A DNA stretch of 64,000 bases from Diphasiastrum complanatum. Lineage: Eukaryota > Streptophyta > Lycopodiopsida > Lycopodiales > Lycopodiaceae. The notes beneath the pieces are model-generated. The model did not search any database. It had not been told where the DNA came from and saw nothing but the letters and a program-made list of their open reading frames with translations. Positions 8,650-20,095 of the stretch are shown here, piece by piece. Both the position numbers and the translations under genes were made by a program. The DNA lies in NCBI GenBank assembly GCA_029204225.1, contig CM055112.1:24134189-24198188 (forward strand), written 5' to 3'. The stretch's first letter is position 1, and each line of letters opens with the position of its first letter.

Positions 8650-11010
8650 TTCTGGTAGTATGGGTAGTACATCGTCTCTGATCTATGTGGGCATGTAAGC
8701 GACTGTCATCCTCGTCATCCTAGTAGTCATCATCCTCGGATACTGAGACACGTGATCTCCGTCTAGTAAAGAATGAAGTGATCAATGACTAAGATGTAAT
8801 GTGCTGGGATGTCCCGTGTAGATCTCTCCGCAACATGAACATCTCGTGTACCATCAGCGCGACACACCGTGGGTCCTCATAGGCTATGAGAGAACGTAGA
8901 GTGGTAGGTATGTCTCGAAACAAGTAGTGATATCTCCCTCTGATCTCATAATATACCGGGCATCTGAAGATAAAATGCTCCTCAAACTCCACCTCACCGA
9001 GGGAGCACAACTGGCAAATCCGCTCCACTCTGGGAATACCATGGAACCTCCCCGTCTCAATAGCTAGCTGGTGAGAAGACACCCTGAGCTGTCCCAGTGT
9101 GAATCTGAGGCAATGTGATAGCCCTGAATCCAAGTAGCGTGGCATGACTGGGGTCCCTGATACATCCAGCTCCAAAAAGTAGGTCTGGTAGAAATCCGGC
9201 GCTCCTAACCGGCTGCTCCAAGTCCGCCCTAGGTATGCTCGATAGAGAAATCGTCTTATATATTGATGGGTACCCGAGGGAAGCGCAGTGATCGAGATAC
9301 CAAATGACTCAAGTAGGAGGTGAGATGCCTGAGAGAACCATGATCGTCTATAGCCCTGATCATGAAGGCTCGTCTGTCTATCTCTGGCAGTGCCTGACAC
9401 CTGTATCCTCTGAATATAGGTGATGAGCTGAAGAGCTGCCTCATCTGTATAGGTGGAACTGCAAACTCGGCCAAAAGAATCTCATGTGGGACAGAAGGCT
9501 TTGCTCGAATCAACCGAGCTAGCATGGTGTTCTATAATCGTGAAAGGCTGGCCCAGTGTGAAGAGGGGAGGCCCGTGCACCATGCCTCTGCCGCATATAG
9601 AGCCGTGGGGGTGACAATGGTATCAAAGAGACGGCACTTACTGCGAGCATCCTGGATGGACTTCCTGAAACAAAATCGCTCTAGCTGAACAAGGGAGGCA
9701 TGCCCCTTCCCCAATCGAGCTCATACTAGAAGTAGGACCCGAGAAAAGGATCCCCAGGTATGTATAAGAAGGGACCAACTCTAGAACCTGTCCATCAAAA
9801 GCAAACTCCTGTCGCTGCATGAATGCTCGAGAAGTGTTGAAGACCATAACCCTGGTCTTCCCAATGTTCACCCCTAGGCCCCATCTGGTGCAAAATGCAT
9901 GTAAGCAATCCAACTGTCTCTGTAGACCCTCTCTGGTCGGTGAGACCAATACCACGTCATCGGCATAAAGAAGGATGGCAATCAAGATGTCCCCTAGCCT
10001 GCAACCGGTACCACCACACTGTGTAATGACTCGCTCCAACTCATCAATGTACAAGCCAAAGAGGACCGGTGAGAGGGAGCAACCCTGCTTCGCCCCAATA
10101 GTGCTCCAAATATGATCAGATATGCCACTGCTTTGCCAGAAACATCCTAGGACGCGCACATAAAGTGCCATCACAGCAAGAATGATGTCAGTGGAGAAGC
10201 CAAGGTCTCGGAGTCTCTGAATGAGCAATGAGCGAGGAACGGAATCAAAGGCTTCCCTGAAGTCCACAAACAACAGTAAACCCTCTCTTTCCTGTGCTTA
10301 GCCTCCTCAATCAAGGCCCGTAATGTGAAGATGTGATCTGTAGTAGAGTAATGGGCCCGAAAACCTGCCTGACCCATAGCATGTAGTCTCCTAGTCTCCG
10401 CCTCTGAACTCACAACAGACTGAAGTATAGTACCATATAGCTTTGCCAAGACATGCCCAATCATGATAGTGCGGTAATTACTCGGAACCATGGGGTCACC
10501 ATTCTTATGGATGGGGTGGATAATGTTAGTGCACCAGGACGATGGGAAACCAGAAACAACTGCGGAATTAAGAAGAGTGGCTATGGTGGGGGCAAGTAAG
10601 TCAGACGCATGGGAAAGGAGTTCAGACTCGAGGTCTTCAATATCTCTGGCTCTATGGGACTTCATCTTCTTAATGGTTGCAAGGACCATATCAGATGTGA
10701 AGAAGGAGAACTCAGATGGTCGTGGAGATATAGAGATAGGTGAGTCGGTGGGAATGGTATACAAGCTAGTGGCATAAGCAGTCCAAATGCGGAGGTCTTC
10801 CAAGAGAGGTGGTGGAGAGCGGGGAATGAACTCACGCCAAAAAGCACCCGTAGAAGAACTGAAAAGAAGGTCAACCAGACGTTTCCTTATAAAGTTAACC
10901 AGGTCCCCTGTAGAAGAAGATGAATGTATGCCAGCACAGTTCCACACTCCAATCCGAAGGTGGTGTGGATGGGGCCCCGGGGTGCTCCCAACCCCGGGAA
11001 CCCCAAATCC
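8650..11010 (-). pseudogene. LINE-B ORF2: reverse transcriptase, endonuclease deleted
   Basis: ORF2 opens with GVWNCAGIHSSSSTGD, the first endonuclease block, but after NFIRK it jumps in frame to RLVDLLFSSSTGAFWREF. In LINE-A the matching text lies just before the reverse transcriptase, so roughly 1.07 kb of endonuclease is gone around 10890. Reverse transcriptase motifs follow: HAMGQAGFRAHYSTTDHI, FVDFREAFDSVPRSL, KQGCSLSPVLFGLYIDEL and LLYADDVVLVS (near 9955). The frame shifts near 10260, 9715 and 9400. The C-terminus keeps CQLCSLGEVEFEEHFIFRC. A TAG at 8789-8791 replaces the Gln that LINE-C encodes in SQPQ. Acidic residues follow, with further stops. Confidence 0.8.
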
Positions 11011-11013
11011 CTA
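10945..11013 (-). promoter_or_regulatory. ORF1/ORF2 junction of LINE-B: in-frame TAG plus stem-loop
   Basis: ORF1 ends with TAG at 11013-11011. The same frame continues 21 codons to the endonuclease start (GVWNCAG) with no ATG. Six bases after the TAG, GGGGTTCCC can pair with GGGAGCACCCC in the register used by LINE-A, with one C:G pair replaced by U.G and a small 3'-side bulge kept. An alternative 9-bp pairing is also possible. The shared TAG and fold in two diverged copies is the reason to suspect readthrough. Confidence 0.55.
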
Positions 11014-12021
11014 ATGAGAAGGTCCTGTGAGAGTGCTATCAAGAAGACGCACTCGTCCATCTCTATATATGACTCTCTTACCTGACTCTCTGGCCTCCTG
11101 GAAGGGCTTACGTCTCTCCTCCACCTGGATGTACGTAAGGTCATTGTCCATAAAAATAGTGGTGCCACGGAGCTTAGCTCTGCATCGCAGAGCATCCCGT
11201 CTAGTAGCCAATGAGGTGAAGCGGATAACCAAAGTGGCGGTATCTCTGGAGGTCCTCCATGCCGTGTCCAATCCCTCCGTTCGGTGTCCTAGTGTGGTGT
11301 CCAGAAAACGTGTGGCTTCGGCTGTGGCGTCTTGCGTGTCTGGGATCCCTCTGACTCTGATATTAAGTGCCTTTTGCTCTCTAGATTTCTCTTCCTGGAT
11401 CGTGGCTGAAATTACCGAGGTAATGGGAGCACTGGGTTTGGTGCCTTTCTTCAATACCGACGCCCAAGAGAGAGCTTCTTCCTTCTGCTGTTCAATCTTC
11501 TGCTCTAGTGCTTTGATCATAGTAGTAGTGGATTCGGAGGATGAAACCTGTTTGTCGCCCATTGCTTTTTCCAATTGCAAAATTCTGGCCTGCATGTCAT
11601 TCTTTTCGGTGATTAGCGTTGCAACGGTCTCCTTAAGCTGGGACAGCTCCATCTTCATGACCTAGAAGTCATTTCGGAACTGATGTTCTTGGAAAGAAGA
11701 GAATAGTTCGGTTGCTTTGGATGGGGTATAAAGGATGGGTGGGGCAGTAGGGGGTTTAGGAAAATGTAGGATCCCAGCAGGAGGGTTGGCTCGAAGGGGA
11801 GTAGGAGCTGGGTCTGTGGGGGGCGAAGAAAAAGAAGAAGGGGAAGAAGAGGAGGAGGAGGAAGCTGGGACAGAGACGGAGGCTGGCACGCAGGCCAGTA
11901 CTGCCTGCGTATCAGCAGTATCTGCCATGCAGGCAGGCGCTGCCTGCGTGGCAGGAGGTTCTGCCACGCAGGCAGCTGCTTGCGTGGCAGATGGGGAACG
12001 GGTGCGTTTAGGGGGTGCCAT
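11011..12021 (-). pseudogene. LINE-B ORF1: RNA-binding protein, one stop
   Basis: Starts with ATG at 12021 (MAPPKRTRSP). The order is: a low-complexity N-terminus built from Ala/Cys/Thr-Gln repeats, a Ser/Pro-rich stretch, ILYTPSK, a coiled coil (MKMELSQLKETVATLI and further heptads to about 11480), and an RRM-like half from KALNIRVRGIPD to the end. This is the usual plant LINE ORF1 layout, with coiled-coil trimerisation and single-stranded nucleic-acid binding. One TAG at 11662-11664 breaks the frame; without it the ORF would be about 336 codons. It ends with TAG at 11011, in frame with ORF2. It is the best-preserved ORF1 in the window. Confidence 0.8.
11885..11995 (-). repeat. Short repeats in the LINE-B ORF1 N-terminus
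   Basis: Repeated GCAGGCA/TGCCTGC blocks encode three or four units like ATQAAxACxA. Neighbouring blocks are inverted relative to each other (for example GCCACGCAGGCAGCTGC facing GCGTGGC), so the RNA could fold. LINE-A lacks this stretch. Confidence 0.6.
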
Positions 12022-12096
12022 AGGTCAGGACTCAGACAGCGAGCAGGTACAGCGGGCAAGGCAGCATGTGGCAGGGGCAACGGACAGATGGCAGCG

Positions 12097-12148
12097 GGCA
12101 GGGCTGGCTGGCAGCGGACAGATGGCAGGGCTGGCTGGACAGATGGCA
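12097..12148. repeat. Tandem repeat in the LINE-B 5' region
   Basis: Two imperfect units containing GCAGGGCTGGCTGG and ACAGATGGC, just upstream (in sense) of ORF1. Repeated 5' modules sometimes serve as promoter units in LINEs; here that is only a possibility. Confidence 0.5.
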
Positions 12149-12243
12149 GAGAGAGAGAGAGAGAGACAGAGAGAGACAGAGAGAGGGCGATGGATCAAGA
12201 GAGAATGTAAGCAAAATGTGGATTGAGAGAGAGAGAGAGAGAG
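12149..12243. repeat. (GA)n tracts upstream of LINE-B
   Basis: GA runs at 12149-12186 (with CA interruptions) and 12225-12243, separated by about 38 bp of other sequence. They place GA-rich DNA on the 5' flank of LINE-B, matching the tail on its other side. Neither is followed by the family's hairpin. Confidence 0.65.
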
Positions 12244-13253
12244 GGCAAAGCTTTGAGATTTATGGCTATGGCATCAACTTCCTCTTGCCTGTTAAGAGCT
12301 TATTATTGTGATAGCAGCATGAAGGTTGTGGTCTTCGCAGATCTAGGAGCTTTGATCAGAACTCCCTATCTCTGACAATAGTTGCCATTTCTTTCTGTGC
12401 CAGCAGCTTCAAGCATTTTGATTCTTTTCTTGCAGCGATGGACAGATGATTTCAATGTTGTGATTAGCCTCGTGTAGCACCAGTGTTGGCAGCTCCATTG
12501 CATTTGCTGCAGATCAGGAGCGCATTTGTCCTTGTGCGGAGTATCATGGCAAGAGCAAGAGCAGTCGTAGCTTTTCAGGTTGTGTGTGGCAGCTTTCCAG
12601 GCACTTGAAGCTGAAGATCATAATTCTGGTGTTGGCGCAGTTATTCCTCAGGATTTCATGCATTCAACGTTTGCTCGTAGGTATTGGAGTGAAACGGTTG
12701 GGATTAGCAATGGTTCAGACCTCCAGCGCACTCGGATCTCAGATAACTAAAGCATATGTCTCTTCAAAGGCCAAGCTTTATGTTGCAAGTTCGCCCGAAT
12801 AATGAAGTTGACAGACTATTGCCACAGCTGAGAAAAATATTCCTCTGATATATGGCAAATAACCCGCCCGATGAGGCTTGTTAGCTTTCCCAAATCAGCT
12901 TCCGGTCTTTGATAACTGAACCACTTTGGATGCCATCAACATTAGAGAGAGAGAGAGAGGGGGGGAGCTTACAGAGGTGAAGTATAGACGTGTTCGCACA
13001 TGCCTCTCTGGTGTTCTCACATTTGCGTATAGCCATAAACAAAGGAGAGAATAAGCACGATGCTTGCAGTGTGGGGATCACAGCCTTGAGCTACACGGAA
13101 AACCACCTTGTAGAGCGAGAATGCGCACCATAACCCGCCAAAACCTTGAGACGTCCACTTCGCAGCCAGTTGAGGAAAGTCTCCCATAGGCCCATGGCGC
13201 TAGAGCCGAGTCCTCCCTCCTCTCCTCTTCCCTCACAAGCAAATGAAGACAGC
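12244..13253. other. Unassigned; one exon-like stretch
   Basis: No intact gene. On the + strand about 12590-12760 can be read as ~50 codons without a stop (includes HNSGVGAVIPQDFMHSTFA). It is preceded by a splice-acceptor-like GTGTGTGGCAG and has a more gene-like composition than its surroundings. I cannot name a family. It could be a captured host exon or chance. Confidence 0.25.
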
Positions 13254-13540
13254 AGAGAGAGAGAGAGAGTTTTATTAACATCCTTCAGGTTCCAAAAGTA
13301 CATATCAAGTGTGCTACTTTTCATGGGAGCATATAAAGATGTCTCCGAATAACAAACTAGCTAACTAACTAATGAAATAACAGTGGAATGCATAATATCA
13401 AATCTGAAAATGTAAGAGTAGGTTAAGCCATGCATAGCTTAACAAATGAATAATAGTGTTAGCATCAGGTGACAGGATGTTATAGTGACCAAAGTAGATG
13501 AGAGTCCAGATATTGTAGTACATTGAGATGACTGCTGAAA
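13254..13540 (-). mobile_element. LINE 3'-end fragment D
   Basis: Starts with (GA)n at 13254-13269, then TTTTATTAACATCC, a decayed hairpin (GGTTCCAAAAGTAC) and the family's 3' UTR (CATGGGAGCATATAAAGATG, then GTCTCCGAATAAC). It carries only about 270 bp of the LINE end and abuts the next GA tract at 13541. Confidence 0.65.
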
Positions 13541-13655
13541 GAGAGAGAGAGAAGAAAGAAAGAAAGCTTTATTAATCTCTTTTCCATGCCAAAAGGCATA
13601 TAAGACAGAAAAAGTACATGTCAAGTATTTGGTAACCATGAGAGCGTCTAAGCGT

Positions 13656-13657
<2 letters not shown>
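13541..13657 (-). mobile_element. LINE 3'-end fragment E
   Basis: (GA)n at 13541-13552, AAAG units, GCTTTATTAATCTC, the intact hairpin ATGCC-AAAA-GGCAT at 13586-13599, and about 55 bp more of 3' UTR. It ends at GCGTCT, where the next (GA)n (13659-13706) begins. Very short 5'-truncated insertion. Confidence 0.75.

Positions 13658-13658
<1 letters not shown>

Positions 13659-13706
<48 letters not shown>
13659..13706. repeat. (GA)24 microsatellite ending the LINE chain
   Basis: A GA run against the truncated 5' edge of fragment E, with no LINE hairpin on its right side. It may be the original microsatellite in which the chain began. Confidence 0.7.
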
Positions 13707-13707
<1 letters not shown>

Positions 13708-14939
13708 AATATCATAAACTGAGAAATGAATACAATGATAGCCCTATATCTATCCAGAGGCCTTAGGTGTACCTTTTAGAGATTAGGGCAAACTTAGGGT
13801 TCCTGGGTCCCATAAGGACATGCCCTCAATGGTAGTCGCCCAGTACATAAGGGTATACTAGTTAGGGGCTATTCCCAGTACCTAACTATAGTCTAGCCTA
13901 AGACTATGTTAAAAGTGCTTCAAGCAGAAAAGTAAAACTCTTTGTATGCAAAAGTTCATATATACTTGTTCTAAGGATGTGAATGTTGAATTACAGGCAA
14001 CTTATTGTACACAAGTTTGACGTTTTAATACCTCTGTTGCTCCAGGTGTTGTCATTGTAACTTCAAGCTGGTCCAAGATCATGCATGAGCAACAAACAAT
14101 CAGAAAGTGATGTTTTGCGGTGTAATCCCCACAGTTTTTTTAATGCAATTCAGCTAGATACTAATTATACAGTAAAAGATGTGCTATCATGAAACTAAAT
14201 GTGAACTCCATCTTTCAAGCATAATTATCTACTACAAGACTGCAATTTATGTCAACAGTGCCAAAAAAAAACATTCACAATGCACATGTACTGAAACTTT
14301 ACTAATCAACTGAATATTGTTCAAGTAACTAGTTGGATTTTGATGAGGGTTTGGAAGTGGAGAATAAGTTTGCCATAATGACAACCAAAATTGAGAACAG
14401 ACAGATAATGAGATTCTGTTGGTTTACAAGATGCAACAACTATTGTGATATGTGCATTATTTCTTTAGTTTGCTAAAATATGATGCTCCAAGAATGGGGA
14501 AAGTGATGGAGAGAGTAGGATATCCTAGGTCCATGTAACCAACTAGGGCTAGGTTTTTCTGAATGAGAAAAAAGTAGAGTGAGTTGATATGAATAGCAAA
14601 CATGGCTTGAGATACGCTTTGATCCCTTAAGTAAAAAGTAGAACCAATATAAGCAGCTATAGCTCGTTGCTGAAAACCCACTGCCCAAGTTGTAACATAG
14701 TCACTCGGAAACTCTAAAAATATGGTTTTGAATGATGAAAGGGAAAATTGGGCACCATAAAGGGGTTAAAGAGAGAGATGTTTCAAGGAAATAGGCACTA
14801 ATTAAGATGTACAAAACATATTCACGATTCATCTGCATGCAACTTTGAAAACAAAGGTATATTAGTATACCAAAAAGCACAGAGGACGTGGAAAAGTCCA
14901 ACTTCAAAGTTTTAAAAGGTCAACTCCATCCATAATAGT
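13707..14939. other. No recognisable gene
   Basis: AT-rich non-coding sequence. I found no conserved protein, RNA gene or element end. The first ~150 bp could be the other part of the LTR interrupted at 2338, but I could not show this. Confidence 0.4.
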
Positions 14940-15340
14940 GATATCTCTAGCAATCAATCTACCATCAATTGATGGCGTGATCGTGAGATAATGGCTAAAA
15001 GAACATCGTAATAGAAGTCGCAGCTGCTAAGAGTGTCGTCTCTAATAGCCTATTGTGTAAGTGAGCAAGTAGATGTGCATCGATGGCTAAATCTCGTGGC
15101 ATAAGGTCTCATAATCTGTCAATGGTCTCTTTTTATCTCAATGTCTAAAAGGACTATTTGCATCATCCTTTGAGTCTGACTTTGCATCATCTGGAGAAGA
15201 AAGAAGTAATTTGGAACTGCACCTAGGTGCTAGAACTTGTAAAGCAACATGTCTCCCTCGACAAGCGGAACATCTATTGTATCATTAATGCAACAGATCT
15301 TTGATAATCATATGATATCAAGGAAAGTAATGTGCCTGGC
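14940..15340 (-). mobile_element. Decayed LINE 3' fragment
   Basis: Matches the ORF2 C-terminus/3' region of LINE-C in order but with many changes: GAAGAAAGAAGTAATTTGG (15194), then ACATCTATTGTATCATTAATG (15270) against the ACATCTCTCGTATCATGAGAG text of LINE-C. No open frame and no GA tail remain, so it is an old copy. Confidence 0.4.
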
Positions 15341-16600
15341 TAATCTAGGAGGAAGTAATAATATCTTATTTGGAGTAAAGCAAGAGCAGCAAGGCTACGT
15401 GTACTTGTAATGACCAACAATTACAAATACAGAGTCAAAAGGCCCAACAACATCATAGGAGAAATGAACTACCAAGGCCCCCAAACATATTAATAATGTC
15501 AATTAATATCCTTATGTCTTGTTTATATGTTCTTAACTCTCACCTATTGATCAAAACATTGCCTTCAATGTTTGACAAAACTACAAGGGCACATGTGAAC
15601 GTTGAATAGAGGATTATAAAATGCATAGACTGAAGAAATTGTTTCAAAATGTTAAGGCCAAGAAGAAGTCCACAAAAATGCGTAGCCAATAAGTAGCCAC
15701 AAAAGCATTTATGCCTATATAGAAAGTATAACATGACCAAGGAAACCTCATAGTTGGCCATAGATGACAATTTCCTGATACTAATGTCACATGCGAACAC
15801 TTTGTCGAGAAAAATATGGATGGAGCAAGAATACCATTTGTGATCTATCGAGAAGTTGCCATGGATGACGACCAATGTCACAACGAGATTGCCTAATAGA
15901 TCTACTGGCTGGGCCAAAGGAAATAGATGCCAAGCAATGTGATATCCCAAGAATGCCATACAAAGGCAAGAATAAACCTATTTATATACAATGGAACCTC
16001 ATAAAATATAACTAACATCACCAGCAAATGTTTGAAACGTTTGAGCTTCCAACATGTTTCAGATGTTTCATTCAAAGTTTCAAACATTTCAAACATGTTT
16101 TTAGGAGTTAGGAGCCTAAATATGTAAAAAAACTTGATGAATAAGCATGTAAAAGCTCAAATAACAATCAATCTACCATGAATAACAGAAGCCATCATCT
16201 TTCATGCAAAAAAACCTTATAAATTCCTCACCTTAATCCACATTGACAGTTTTCATGAGCATTGTCGCAATCTACAACCTTATAGTGAAAAATGAACAAC
16301 AAACATGCAACAAATACTAGATAAGAAATATACGTAGGTAGCATCAAACATTGAAAGAACTGTCACATACCCATTGCACAATCGCTTACATAAAGAAAAA
16401 CATAATGGTTCTACCTTCTTGTGTAATGTAAGCACATATTCTAGTCACTAAAGTGATATGATACACGAATATTTTAAAAATCAACTCAACATACTACCAT
16501 GTACATGCTGCAACTATGTAAAAATATGTAGACTCAATGCTCATAATGGATAGAAGACTCATAGGTCAGCTATGTAGTAAAACGTAGACTCAACTCAACC
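15341..16600. other. No recognisable gene
   Basis: AT-rich. A ~420-bp minus-strand open stretch (15959-15540) has no recognisable domain and no codon pattern I would trust. A run of TTTCA/TTTGAAAC-type repeats occurs at 16025-16100. Confidence 0.4.
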
Positions 16601-16604
16601 TCAG

Positions 16605-18025
16605 GACCACAACATTCTCCACTGAGACAATGCTAGCTGTTATTGCATTGTATGAGAGAGTAATGGATGTTTCAAGTCAGAGGAGGTTCATCCTCGTAAG
16701 TTGACAGAACCATTGGAGTGAAGCAGGGTTGCCCTTTATCTCCCACATTATTTGACCTTTATATTGCTGAGCTTGAGAGCATTATCGAGCAGGATGGTGG
16801 GCAAGGGTGTAGTCATTATGATACTTTGATATCAATCTTCTTGCCTCTCTGACCAGGAAGGATCTATAACGGCACCTAGATACTTCACTTTTCTTTTGTA
16901 CTGCCTAGAGTTGGAGGTCAATGTGAGTAGACCAGGATTATGGTCTTCAACGCATTTGGATCTTACATGCAACAACACGAGTTCACACTGAATGGTTACA
17001 TTGGAGATAGTCTCTTTCTATACATGCCTAGAGGTTCTATTTATGGGACCTATCTTCAGCATGAGGCATGCAACCACTATCTGACTCGAAAAGAGTTAGT
17101 ATTCCCTTGCCAACTTGTAGCAATTTTGTTTCAAGAAGGTCAGTATTGTCTTTTTGACACTTTGGTCACCCCCATGACTACGGAGGCAACAGAAATGGTG
17201 TATAGGGCTTATTTCAGCAGAGTGGGCTAGCCCTGCACAATTTCACATTTCAATGCTCTCAATGTATAGTATGGGCCAGGCCCTTTGTTCCATTCTATAA
17301 AGGTAGAGGCTATATTCATGTTGATCATCTATATGTAGATATGCAGAGTCTTAGAGTGGGAGAGATATTGCCATGGGAAATTACAATATCCATGGCTACC
17401 ACTCACATCTTCTCATACGATCTATGAGTAGGGACATCACTCATGATATTATTAGACCTCTCACTTGTTAAATATCTCACCCTCCTGAAGGGCCTCAATC
17501 TTAAATCTGGAGGTTTATTTTATCAATCTTATTTCCAAAGTATTTGGTATAGCCCACTGAGAGAGTTAAGGGAAGCTAGTAGGCTTTTACTGGACTCACT
17601 TCTGGGAGATAGATGCACTAAGTGATCTATTCATACCTTGGTATTTGAACAGATTATCACATAGCCTTGAATTCATTTTGGGACAAATCAAAATCTCTTT
17701 GATCTAGCTATATGGGGAGACAAGCCATTTCTATAAGATCCTAGGAAAGACAACACCTTCTAGTTGTGTACTATGGTTGAGGTGGAGACAAAAGAGCACT
17801 TCATTATTGGTGCTCGGTATATTGTGAGATTAGAAGGAGATATCATTCTCTTTCAACATCATCGAGTCATGCTCCACTCATTGATATCATTCCTCCTACT
17901 CTAATACTTAGCTAGTTGTTGTCCCTTAACTTTTCTTCTTTCAAAGTGGCTTTAATCATTTCCTTTACACATGTGGTGCCCCAAACAACCTCAACCCATA
18001 ACTTCAAGTCTTCCCAATTTCTTCC
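16605..18025 (+). pseudogene. Decayed plus-strand LINE reverse transcriptase relic
   Basis: A LINE of the same family facing the other way. Near 16625 the translation resembles AVIALYERV. At 16708 it reads TIGVKQGCPLSPTLFDLYI and EDGGQGC-like text, then a match to the MVFN(T/A)..MQ block of LINE-A (16940-16990). The stretch that should hold YADD is missing or scrambled around 16830-16860. Further on come fragments of the C-terminal region (ETKEHFIIGARY near 17790). Multiple stops and frameshifts are present and no tail was recognised. Confidence 0.6.
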
Positions 18026-19142
18026 AACTCAAGGATTGTTGTAAGTATCTGCTTGCTTTGAGAACGGGTTTCATTTTCTTCAATTTGGCCACCTTGACCT
18101 CTTTGCATGTAGGCTTAGGTTTTCTAGTTGTAAGGAATCCACTCAATCCATTCTCGCTCTCATACTGCCCAATTGCTTCAATAGATCCAGATTCTCGATC
18201 CTAGATTGGAAGACTTCCTCTTTGATATCCTTCTTCCATTTCTAGAGTGGCTGTTCTGAAAGTGAATGAGGTGATGGATTTGTTTCCCGATGATAAGACA
18301 TGTCCATCTAACGGAGTGTCCTTCCACTGTAAAAAAGCTCGCTGCATGATCTCCCAACTCTCATTCTTTTCACATTTGGCATCAATAACGTAGGCGTATA
18401 GACATTAGAAAATTTTGTTTCACATACAGAACAAAAGTTGCAAAATACTTGTTTATAAAGCATCCTAGGGCCCTTCGAAAGATAGCGTAAATTGGGACTT
18501 CACGTGGCGTGAACACATGGATCTATGGCTTGTTTTTTTTTGTGTAAAGCCTTAAAATTGCTGTCATAAAGAAAACCATCAAGTATGTACTTACTACTAC
18601 CAATTGATGTACCACTAGTCAAACATTTAACGACCTCACATTTCTCAACCTCTTGTAAAGTGCTTGTAAGTTGGTTGTAAGAGCATATTCCTAAAATAAG
18701 TGCATATGACTTTAATGGTCAGTGAAGGACCATGAGGGAAGCCAAGGGAACCTATTGAACAACAAAGGAGCTTCAGAGGGCAGCGATACATCTTCACAGA
18801 GCACCAATAACTCTTTAGGGGGCTGCCAAATGTTGGAGCATTGTAGCCTCCTTCCACTAGGCAGGGATAGCAATCTACCAACCTGTAGCAGTATAATAGA
18901 AGCGGCCATGTAGTAGGTCACAAAGTATTAATGGAAACACCTCTTGGGAGTGCGTGGCTACAACATAAATGCTTGCACATAGGCGCCATGAGATATTGGA
19001 TTGGCGAGACCTGGCAGCGCTGCAGTGGGTGCTGCACTCCGTGGTGCGCATGCAGGTGAGGTGATGATGCCTATTCCAGGTGCATAGAAGCTTCAAAAAT
19101 TGAGTATTGATTTTCAAAAAGGTAGTGATGGAGATGATAGGC
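18026..19142. other. No recognisable gene
   Basis: Mixed-composition non-coding DNA. Short open stretches on both strands (for example 18645-18921) overlap each other and show no domain. Confidence 0.4.
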
Positions 19143-19600
19143 AATGTCTTTTAGGTAACAAAAGGTACATAAGATTGAAAAGTGCAATTTATGTGTGTAT
19201 CATATCATGGGAGCATATAGGACGTTTGCTGGAGCTCTGGCATGAAGTGTTCTAAATTGTTGTATCTGGACATTTCTCTAATAATGAGAGCAACACATTT
19301 TTTATCCCCGAACTTGATCCACGAATGAAGATGAAATAGGCAGTAGTATCTCCCCCAATCTTGAAATAAAGTGGGCAATTTGAAGATAAAAAACCTCCTC
19401 CAACTCAATCTCCCTAGTCGAACATAGTCTGCAAGTCCTGTATTCTTGAGGAGTACCCTCACATCTCTACCAATCTGAATCCAGAGATGATGGGATGATA
19501 CCTGCAAATGTCCAAGTGTGAATCTCGGAGAATGAGAATGTGAGGATCAGAATCCTACATACTGGCACATGTAGTATGACGAAAATGTCTCCATATGTAA
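19143..19600 (-). pseudogene. Old LINE 3' end (ORF2 C-terminus and 3' UTR)
   Basis: Minus-strand sequence around 19507-19205 follows the family C-terminus with many substitutions (QVSSHHLWIQIGRD, WGRYYCLF, KKCVALIIREMS). It runs into the 3' UTR (CATGGGAGCATATAGGACGT) and a hairpin remnant at 19154-19167 (GTAAC-AAAA-GGTAC, one mismatch). Only ATGG-type sequence, not GA repeats, lies at its end, so the tail has been lost. Confidence 0.55.
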
Positions 19601-20095
19601 GATATATCCTGTATTATTATTAAACAATAAATTGTACTAATTTCCTTACTGATACTTCGGGATTAGCATACAAAGTTGAATTGGATAAAGCCTGGAGGAT
19701 GAAAAAAGATAACAGTACCATTGCAATGTAATTCCACAACCGAGATGGTCGATAGGAGGCCTAAGGCAAACGCCTAAACTTAAGAGATCCAGAAAATTTA
19801 CGGATGATGGCCTCATGACTATGTAACTGATTGAGAAAAGAAATGTTGTTCAAGGAGCAAAAGAGCAAGGGAAGTATATCACCTTTTAAGATGGGTGTCC
19901 TGGGTGTCCTATTTTCCTAAGGAGAAAGTTTTTGCGAGCACCAGTGCATAGGAGATTGGGGCCTCCTCATGGCATGTTAACACCATGGGGTCCCATTCTT
20001 TCCCCCTTATGTATTGGATGATGGAATTGTAATGATATTCACTCCTCTTCAACAGCAGGGGACCTAGGGAACATTCTCTTCTCCACAAAGACACA
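19601..20095. other. No recognisable gene
   Basis: Non-coding; flank of the LARD-like element. The exact LTR edge is blurred here because the outermost ~20 bp do not match the other LTR. Confidence 0.4.

Larger units (their letters stand above)
8321..12148 (-). mobile_element. LINE-B: LINE copy lacking its endonuclease
   Basis: A minus-strand relative of LINE-A. In sense order it has a short 5' region with small tandem repeats (near 12148-12022), ORF1 (12021-11011), an in-frame TAG with stem-loop, ORF2 (11010 to about 8650), the 3' UTR, a hairpin (8396-8383) and a (TC)n tail (8344-8321). Most of the endonuclease is missing. GA-rich sequence lies on both sides: 8321-8344, and 12149-12186 plus 12225-12243. 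The 5' boundary is approximate; it is placed where the GA-rich sequence begins. Confidence 0.8.

Noticed and set aside
15540..15959. Open frame of ~139 codons as a host membrane protein
   Set aside because: The hydrophobic look comes from AT-rich sequence. No start context, homologous motif or neighbouring exon.
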